Below, one piece after another: positions 14,426-18,564 of a stretch of 18,564 nucleotides of DNA; positions within the stretch are counted from its first letter, which is position 1; each line of letters opens with the position of its first letter. This DNA is from DATADD01 sp046262355 (GTDB taxonomy: Bacteria > Actinomycetota > CADDZG01 > WHSQ01). Under the pieces are notes generated by a model that searched no databases, was not told where the DNA came from, and saw only the letters and a list, made by a program, of their open reading frames with translations. A program made the position numbers and the translations under genes. The stretch covers positions 1-18,564 of the forward strand of contig JBHEMX010000090.1 in assembly GCA_046262355.1 (NCBI GenBank), written 5' to 3'.

Positions 14426-15363
14426 CGTCCGAGAGGGTCGTCGTTCACCCGATACCAGGCCGCCGTCCGAGAGATGCCCTGGGCGAGGTCAACGCGAACG
14501 TCAAAGCCCAGCAGGCGGCGCGCCTTGGAGATGTCTGTTCGGCTCTTGTAGACCTCTCCGGCGCGCCCCGGGCGGAAGCAGATCGGGCCGCGGCCGCCCG
14601 TTGCCCGCTGGGTGAGCTCCGCCACCTCGAGGATCGACGTCTCGACCCCCGAGGCCAGCCCGAACACCTCGCCCGCGACTCCGTCGGCGGTGAGCGCGCG
14701 CAGGATGCCCTCGCAGAGGTCGTCGACATGGATGAAGTCGCGCGTCTGAGAACCGTCGCCGTAGACCTCGATCGCCTCGTTTCGCAGCCCGCGCCGGATG
14801 AAGTTGGGGATCGCGTTGCTCTTGTGAGCCGAGAGGGGCCCGTATACGTTGGCGAAGCGGAGGGCGACGGTGTGCATGCCGAACGATCCCGCGTAGGCAT
14901 GACAGTAGGCCTCGCCTACGAGCTTTCCGGCGCCGTAGGGCGATAGCGGCCGGGGGACGAGCTCCTCGTGCAAGGGAGGAGGGACATCTCCGACCGCCGC
15001 CCCCGAGGAGGCGAGCACGATCCGAGAGATCCCGTGACGTCTGCACCCCTCCAGCACGCGGAAGGTGGTTGTGGCGTTGCCCTCGAAGTCGCGCACGGGA
15101 TCTTCGAGCGATGGCCCCACCCCCGTCTGGCTTGCAAGGTGGACGACCGCATCGATGCCCTCGAGGGCGTCGTCCAGAACCGAGCGGTCCGCCGAGTCCC
15201 CGATGCGGACGTCGGCGAGGCCGTCCACGTAGCCCTTCTTGCCGGTGCGGAGGTCGTCGAGCACCCGGATCTCCTCCTGCGAGCGCGAGTGGAGCAGGCG
15301 CACGAGGTTGGCTCCGATGAATCCACAGCCGCCGGTGATGAGGATGCGCTCGATGTCGTTCAC
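14422..15363 (-). CDS. NAD-dependent epimerase/dehydratase (UDP-glucose 4-epimerase-like)
   Basis: A 313-residue extended SDR enzyme. It has the dinucleotide fold ILITGGCGFIGANLVRLL (7-24; G11-G14-G17), VLDDLRTG (34-41), the strand-4 motif VVHLAS (73-78), the catalytic serine region VLASSGAAVG (116-125), and YGAGK (143-147) as the YxxxK pair. ALRFANVYGP (167-176) and YGDGSQTRDFIHVDD (201-215) are typical of UDP-hexose 4-epimerases and related dehydratases. It should interconvert a nucleotide sugar in the cytoplasm to supply the local transferases; the exact sugar is not predictable. The listed start is GTG at 15363, but a perfect Shine-Dalgarno sequence AAAGGTGA (minus strand 15367-15360) covers that GTG and is ideally placed for an ATC codon at 15354. 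Real initiation is therefore uncertain by three codons. Confidence 0.88.
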   Translation of the reverse strand: MNDIERILITGGCGFIGANLVRLLHSRSQEEIRVLDDLRTGKKGYVDGLADVRIGDSADRSVLDDALEGIDAVVHLASQTGVGPSLEDPVRDFEGNATTTFRVLEGCRRHGISRIVLASSGAAVGDVPPPLHEELVPRPLSPYGAGKLVGEAYCHAYAGSFGMHTVALRFANVYGPLSAHKSNAIPNFIRRGLRNEAIEVYGDGSQTRDFIHVDDLCEGILRALTADGVAGEVFGLASGVETSILEVAELTQRATGGRGPICFRPGRAGEVYKSRTDISKARRLLGFDVRVDLAQGISRTAAWYRVNDDPLGR

Positions 15364-15367
15364 CTTT
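15360..15367 (-). promoter_or_regulatory. Perfect Shine-Dalgarno AAAGGTGA overlapping the annotated GTG start
   Basis: On the minus strand AAAGGTGA is fully complementary to the 3' end of 16S rRNA. It contains the GTG chosen as start of the epimerase gene (15363-15361), which is therefore unlikely to be used with this site. Five bases downstream is ATC (15354-15352), in frame and directly before the conserved RILITGG strand. Confidence 0.5.
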
Positions 15368-15395
15368 CGGCAAGACTTGGCGCTGGGGCGGCGGC

Positions 15396-15401
15396 TAAGA
15401 T
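15396..15401 (+). promoter_or_regulatory. Candidate -10 element (TAAGAT) for the DUF2304-GT2 gene
   Basis: TAAGAT sits in the 71-bp gap between the divergent epimerase and DUF2304-GT2 genes. It would start transcription near 15408, leaving a leader of about 26 bases before the ATG at 15435. A TTG at 15411 is also in frame and would be nearly leaderless. No matching -35 box is clear. Confidence 0.4.
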
Positions 15402-15434
15402 TCCACTCTCTTGTTCGCAGATTCTGCAGGTCCC

Positions 15435-16490
15435 ATGATCCTCTTGCGCATCGTCGGTTTGATGGTGTCCGCGGCGCTGCTGATCCTATCGCTGGCCCGG
15501 TTCCGCCGCCGTGCGCTGCGTCTGCCCGACCTGTGCATCATGGTGCTGCTTGCGCTCGGCCTCGGCGCGATCTCGCTGGTCCCGAAGTCCGTCGACCCGG
15601 TGCTCGCGGAGCTCGGCTTCCCCCCCGGAGATGCACGGCGTGTGATCGGCGTGCTGGTGGTATCGAACCTCCTTGCCTACCTGCTGCTGTTCCGTGCCTT
15701 CGCCAAGACGGACCGACTCGAGCGCATGCTCGGCGAGCACGCCGATCGGCTCGCCGCGCGCCTCTTCGAGCGGGATCACGGCACCGAGGTTTCCCACGGC
15801 CGGCGTCCCGGCAAGGTGGTCGTCGTCATCCCGGCGTTCAACGAGCAGGACAGCCTCGCCGGTGTCTTGTCGGCGGTGCCCGAACAGATCGAGGGCCTGC
15901 AGGTCGAGTGCCTCGTCGTATCGGACGGCTCCGACGACGCCACCGAGCGCGTGGCTCGCGAGCACGGAGCCCTGGTGATCGGGCGCGATCTGCGTCGCGG
16001 TCAAGGAGCGGCGGTGACGCTCGGCTACCGTATGGCTTTGCTGCGGGGGGCCGACGTGGTGACCACCTGCGACGCCGACGGTCAGTACAACCCCTTGGAG
16101 CTGCCGCGACTGGTTCGACCGATCCTCGCTCGAGAGGCCGACGTGGTTCACGGCTCGCGCGTTCTTGGCGTCTACGAGCGCCGCATGGTGGGAAGGGCTC
16201 ACGGCGTCAAGACCTTCGCCTGGCTCATGACGCGCATCACGCGCACGCCGATCACCGATCCGGCCAGCGGCTTCCGGGCCTTCACGCCGGCCGCGCTCGA
16301 GCTACTGGAGTTCCGGGAGAACCAGTTCCACGCCAGCGAGGTCACGGTGGCCGCGGTCAAGCGCGGCCTGCGCGTCAAGGAGGTTCCCTGCACCTTTCGT
16401 GAGCGCTTCGCAGGAACCACCAAGAAGCCGCCGCTGCTCCGCTACGGCTACGGCTATGCTCGCTCGCTGCTGCGAACGTGGCTCGGCTAG
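15435..16490 (+). CDS. DUF2304-family 2 glycosyltransferase fusion (dolichol-phosphate-mannose-synthase-like)
   Basis: A 351-residue protein of two parts. Residues 1-~115 are a DUF2304-type membrane domain with three hydrophobic spans (about 3-21, 34-48, 69-90) and a KTDRLERMLGEHADRL helix after the third. From about 127 there is a GT-A glycosyltransferase: VVVVIPAFNEQDSLAGVL (128-145), CLVVSDGSDDAT (159-170), GRDLRRGQGAAVTLGYRMAL (183-202), DXD motif CDADGQYNP (D213/D215), and ITDPASGFRAFTPAAL (273-288). This is the pattern of polyprenyl-phosphate mannosyl/glucosyl transferases, which make the lipid-phosphate sugars that GT-C enzymes use. The ATG at 15435 was chosen because it opens directly into the first span; a TTG 24 bases earlier is possible. 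Divergent from the epimerase gene. The three GT-C genes in the window are natural consumers of its product (inference). Confidence 0.87.
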   Translation: MILLRIVGLMVSAALLILSLARFRRRALRLPDLCIMVLLALGLGAISLVPKSVDPVLAELGFPPGDARRVIGVLVVSNLLAYLLLFRAFAKTDRLERMLGEHADRLAARLFERDHGTEVSHGRRPGKVVVVIPAFNEQDSLAGVLSAVPEQIEGLQVECLVVSDGSDDATERVAREHGALVIGRDLRRGQGAAVTLGYRMALLRGADVVTTCDADGQYNPLELPRLVRPILAREADVVHGSRVLGVYERRMVGRAHGVKTFAWLMTRITRTPITDPASGFRAFTPAALELLEFRENQFHASEVTVAAVKRGLRVKEVPCTFRERFAGTTKKPPLLRYGYGYARSLLRTWLG

Positions 16491-16600
16491 CCTCCGATCC
16501 TCCGACGTCGGCCAGACGCGCGACCAATCCCTCGAGCGAGTGTCAACGAACAGGAAACAGGTATAAGTCGGTCTGACATCGGGATATGAAAGGGGCAAGC
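16491..16600 (+). promoter_or_regulatory. Promoter/leader region of the DUF4383 gene with strong Shine-Dalgarno
   Basis: TATAAG at 16562-16567 with TGTCAA 15 bp upstream (16541-16546) is a plausible promoter, giving a leader of about 27 bases. AAAGGGG at 16589-16595, 5 bp before the ATG at 16601, is a strong ribosome-binding site. It makes 16601 preferable to the ATG at 16586, which would lie within the leader. CCGACGTCGG at 16502-16511 is a perfect 10-bp palindrome of unknown meaning. Confidence 0.45.
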
Positions 16601-17026
16601 ATGGCAACAGCTTCCAGAGGGAGGGCCAAGTCGCCGGCGCAGACCTTCGCGCTCGTCTTCGGGATCGTCTACGTGGCAGTCGGTATCCTCGGATTCGCCG
16701 TCACGGGGTTCGACAACTTCTTCAACAGCAGCGCGAACGACGTGCTCATCGTGTTCCCGGTCAACCCGGCGCACAACATCGTGCACCTCCTGATCGGCGC
16801 TGCCTGGATCGGCGGCTCGCGCGCGTACCAGCCCGCCAAGGCGGTCAACACGGGAGTGGGTGCGGCCTACCTGCTCGTGTTCCTCCTCGGGCTCTTCGGA
16901 GCCCTGGAGTGGCTTTCCATAGAGAGCGGGGTCAACGCCGACCAGCTCCTGCACCTCGTGTCGGGCGGGCTGAGCGTCTACTTCGGCACCGCCGGAGCGG
17001 GCGACCGGAGCGCCGCCACCGTCTAG
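16601..17026 (+). CDS. DUF4383 domain-containing membrane protein
   Basis: A 141-residue protein with four hydrophobic segments (about 15-36, 60-73, 85-103, 114-130). It has the family's conserved middle NPAHNIVHLLIGAAWIGGS (55-73), a second H-containing span LLHLVSGGLSVYFG, and a GFDNFF loop after the first span. DUF4383 proteins are small integral membrane proteins common in Actinobacteria and have no established function. The start is the ATG at 16601 because AAAGGGG lies 5 bp before it; an ATG 15 bases upstream would bury that site in the coding region. The gene sits behind its own likely promoter and in front of a hairpin terminator. It looks like a single-gene unit, not an obvious part of the glycan pathway. 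Confidence 0.85.
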   Translation: MATASRGRAKSPAQTFALVFGIVYVAVGILGFAVTGFDNFFNSSANDVLIVFPVNPAHNIVHLLIGAAWIGGSRAYQPAKAVNTGVGAAYLLVFLLGLFGALEWLSIESGVNADQLLHLVSGGLSVYFGTAGAGDRSAATV

Positions 17027-17045
17027 CAGAAACGCCGCAGCACAC

Positions 17046-17075
17046 TCGAAGGGCTCGCCTCGGCGGGCCCTTCGA
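17046..17075. terminator. Hairpin terminator between convergent genes
   Basis: TCGAAGGGC (17046-17054) pairs perfectly with GCCCTTCGA (17067-17075), a 9-bp stem. The 12-base loop can itself pair CGC with GCG. It lies between the stops of the DUF4383 gene (plus strand) and the ACT gene (minus strand) and is symmetric, so it can serve both. There is no T-run, as is usual for terminators of GC-rich Actinobacteria. Confidence 0.75.
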
Positions 17076-17091
17076 CGCGGCAGGCCTCCGG

Positions 17092-17469
17092 TCAGGCTTG
17101 CTTCGCCTGTTCGAGGTCGTCGACCGCGAAGATCAGCTCAGTGTCGCCGTCGTCTCTCCGCGCCACGTATGCCGCCGAGATCATGACCCCGGCGTCCGCG
17201 AGGCGGCGGCAGTAGCGGCCGAGCTCGCCCGGACGATCGTCGAGGGTCGCGCTGAGCACGGCCCGAGTGCCCTCGATGCGGAAGCCTCGCGCCGCGAGCA
17301 ATTCGCCTGCCTCCTCGCCGTCGTCCACGACGAGATGGATCACGCCGCGTCCCTCGTGCGACCACGCAGACAGCGTCTCGATGTTCACCCCTGCGTCACC
17401 GAGCAGCTCGCCGATCTCGGCCAGGACCCCGGGACGGTCGTCGACCACGACGATGATCTCCTCGAGCAT
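17092..17469 (-). CDS. Tandem ACT-domain protein (small-molecule-sensing regulator)
   Basis: A 125-residue protein made almost wholly of two ACT repeats. The first (about 2-62) has IIVVVDDRPGVLAEIGELLG and a following VNIETLSAW strand. The second (about 68-125) has LDDRPGELGRYCRRLADAG and the VMISAAYVA strand. ACT domains bind amino acids or similar ligands and usually control an attached or partner enzyme. There is no catalytic or DNA-binding domain here, so it would act as a free sensing module, and I cannot name its partner. The ATG at 17469 is preceded by TACGCT at a gap of 6 bp and no Shine-Dalgarno sequence, which suggests a leaderless transcript. It is convergent with DUF4383 across the terminator; 44 bp separate it from the preceding priming-transferase gene on the same strand. 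Confidence 0.88.
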   Translation of the reverse strand: MLEEIIVVVDDRPGVLAEIGELLGDAGVNIETLSAWSHEGRGVIHLVVDDGEEAGELLAARGFRIEGTRAVLSATLDDRPGELGRYCRRLADAGVMISAAYVARRDDGDTELIFAVDDLEQAKQA

Positions 17470-17475
17470 CGGTCA

Positions 17476-17481
17476 AGCGTA
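17476..17481 (-). promoter_or_regulatory. Candidate -10 element (TACGCT) for the ACT gene, leaderless
   Basis: TACGCT on the minus strand ends 6 bp before the ATG at 17469. The spacer TGACCG carries no ribosome-binding site. This would let the ACT gene be transcribed apart from the priming-transferase gene located 44 bp upstream. Confidence 0.5.
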
Positions 17482-17513
17482 CCGCCGGGGCCGCGCGCCT
17501 GCCGTGGCGCGGC

Positions 17514-18564
17514 TCAGGCGGCGCCTTCGCCGGTCATGACGGCACGCAGTGTGCGCCACATGATCCAGAGGTCGAGCGACAGCGACCAGTTGCGGATGTA
17601 GAAGAGGTCGTAGCGGACGTAGTCCGAGAAGGACGTCTCGACCCGTCCGCTCACCTGCCACAGACCGGTTATCCCGGGCCTGACCTTGAGGCGGTTGCGC
17701 AGCCAGTCGTCGTACTGCTCCACCTCGGAAGGGAGCGCGGGACGCGGTCCGACGAGGCTCATGTCGCCGCGCAACACGTTGGCGAGCTGGGGGAGCTCGT
17801 CGAGCGAGTAGCGTCGCAGCACCCGGCCGACGCCCGTGATCCGAGGGTCCTCCTTCAGCTTGAACAGCAGACCGGGTCCCTCGGAGAGATGCTCGAGCTG
17901 CGCGCGCCGCTCCTCGGCGTCGTCGTCCATCGTGCGGAACTTCCATACGGTGAACGGCTTGCCATCGCGACCGACGCGTACTTGCGTGAAGAAGGCGCCA
18001 CCGGACGAATCGAGCTTGATCCACACGCAGACGAGCCCGAACGCCGGCGCCAGCAAGATGAGGGCGAGCGCCGAGCCGATGATGTCCATCGTGCGCTTGA
18101 TCGTCCTCTGGATCCGGTCCATCCCCGAGCGACGCACGTAGATCAACGGTACGCCGGCGACCGACTGGACGACCATGCGGGATGCCAGAAGGTCGATCGT
18201 TCCGGACGTCACCTGAACGTCGACGTCGACGTCTTGGAGCTCCCAGAAGAGGCGGTTGAGCCGGGGCGTGTCCAGGGCCGTGGCCGCGACGAGGATCAAC
18301 GTGGCTTGGTGCTCCTCGATGAGCTCCTTGAGCTCGGTCGTCGCACCGAGCACCTGATGACCGCTCACGATCTCCTGGCCCGTCGGCGCGATGTCGTCGA
18401 GGAAACCGAGGATCTCGTAGCCGAGCCATCTCTCGCGCTCGAGGGTCTGTGCGACGGTGCGCGCCTCGTGGTTCGCCCCGATGACGATGATGCGAGTCGT
18501 GTCGCTTCCCCTGCGTCTCAGGAAGTGCAGCACTCGGCGTATGGCGATCCGTTCGCTGCCGACG
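17514..18564 (-). CDS. Polyprenyl-phosphate glycosyl-1-phosphate transferase (WbaP/WcaJ-type priming enzyme; N-terminus outside window)
   Basis: 349 residues are visible and the frame stays open to the right edge, so the N-terminal membrane spans usual for this family are probably outside. A GTG at 18533 is in frame but is unlikely to be the real start, since the basic RxxLxFLRRRG stretch continues across it. Counting from that GTG: a Rossmann-like CoA-binding-type domain (RIIVIGANHEARTVAQ, 14-29; LGFLDDIAPTGQ, 42-53), then the catalytic domain. The latter has RTMDIIGSALALILLAPAF (147-165), FTQVRVGRDGKPFTVWKFRT (182-201), SLDELPQLANVLRGDMSLVG (243-262) followed by PRP, KVRPGITGLWQVSGR (283-297) and the C-terminal DYVRYDLFYIRNWSLSLDL. 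It transfers a sugar-1-phosphate from a nucleotide sugar to undecaprenyl phosphate, the first step of repeat-unit assembly. Confidence 0.93.
   Translation of the reverse strand, partial: VGSERIAIRRVLHFLRRRGSDTTRIIVIGANHEARTVAQTLERERWLGYEILGFLDDIAPTGQEIVSGHQVLGATTELKELIEEHQATLILVAATALDTPRLNRLFWELQDVDVDVQVTSGTIDLLASRMVVQSVAGVPLIYVRRSGMDRIQRTIKRTMDIIGSALALILLAPAFGLVCVWIKLDSSGGAFFTQVRVGRDGKPFTVWKFRTMDDDAEERRAQLEHLSEGPGLLFKLKEDPRITGVGRVLRRYSLDELPQLANVLRGDMSLVGPRPALPSEVEQYDDWLRNRLKVRPGITGLWQVSGRVETSFSDYVRYDLFYIRNWSLSLDLWIMWRTLRAVMTGEGAA

Overview
This 18.6 kb window is a dense, GC-rich stretch of bacterial chromosome given over almost entirely to building a cell-surface polysaccharide or glycolipid. 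Several traits suggest Actinomycetota, probably not a well-studied genus: strong G/C bias at third codon positions, GTG and TTG starts, 4-bp stop/start overlaps, a DUF4383 membrane protein, and several genes with a TANNNT -10 element 6-9 bp before the start codon (leaderless transcripts). This placement is inference; there is no rRNA or marker gene here. I see no tRNA, transposon, CRISPR array or phage gene.

Left part (1-8065). A partial FAD-dependent enzyme related to UDP-galactopyranose mutase leaves the window on the minus strand. Divergent from it is a tight plus-strand operon: a WecG/TagA-type glycosyltransferase, a family-2 glycosyltransferase, a CDP-alcohol phosphatidyltransferase, a polytopic GT-C type glycosyltransferase and an alkaline-phosphatase-superfamily enzyme. 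The last three junctions are GTGA/ATGA overlaps. A second alkaline-phosphatase-superfamily enzyme follows after 200 bp, behind its own probable promoter. The first phosphatase appears circularly permuted: the segment that normally closes the fold, with the last metal-binding histidine, sits at the N-terminus. The second has the canonical order.

Middle part (8129-14425). A Wzx/MurJ-like flippase on the minus strand diverges from a clear UDP-sulfoquinovose synthase gene (sqdB) across a short region rich in palindromes. Two polytopic GT-C-like membrane proteins follow sqdB; the second overlaps the first by 4 bp.

Right part (14422-18564). An NAD-dependent sugar epimerase on the minus strand meets the last GT-C gene stop-to-stop in a shared TTAG. 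Divergent from it is a DUF2304-family-2 glycosyltransferase fusion. A DUF4383 membrane protein comes next, then a hairpin terminator, then a convergent tandem-ACT regulator. Last is a polyprenyl-phosphate glycosyl-1-phosphate transferase (WbaP/WcaJ type), partial at the right edge, which would start repeat-unit assembly on the lipid carrier.

How it fits together (inference). The priming transferase loads the first sugar-phosphate on undecaprenyl phosphate. The WecG/TagA and GT2 enzymes extend it on the cytoplasmic face. The epimerase, the mutase-like enzyme and SqdB supply activated sugars, including sulfoquinovose. The flippase moves the product outward, and the GT-C enzymes act on the outer face with polyprenyl-linked sugars, possibly made by the DUF2304-GT2 enzyme. 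The CDP-alcohol transferase and the two phosphatase-superfamily proteins suggest that phospho-alcohol groups are also installed or trimmed. A sulfonated, phosphate-decorated surface glycan is the most interesting reading of the locus.
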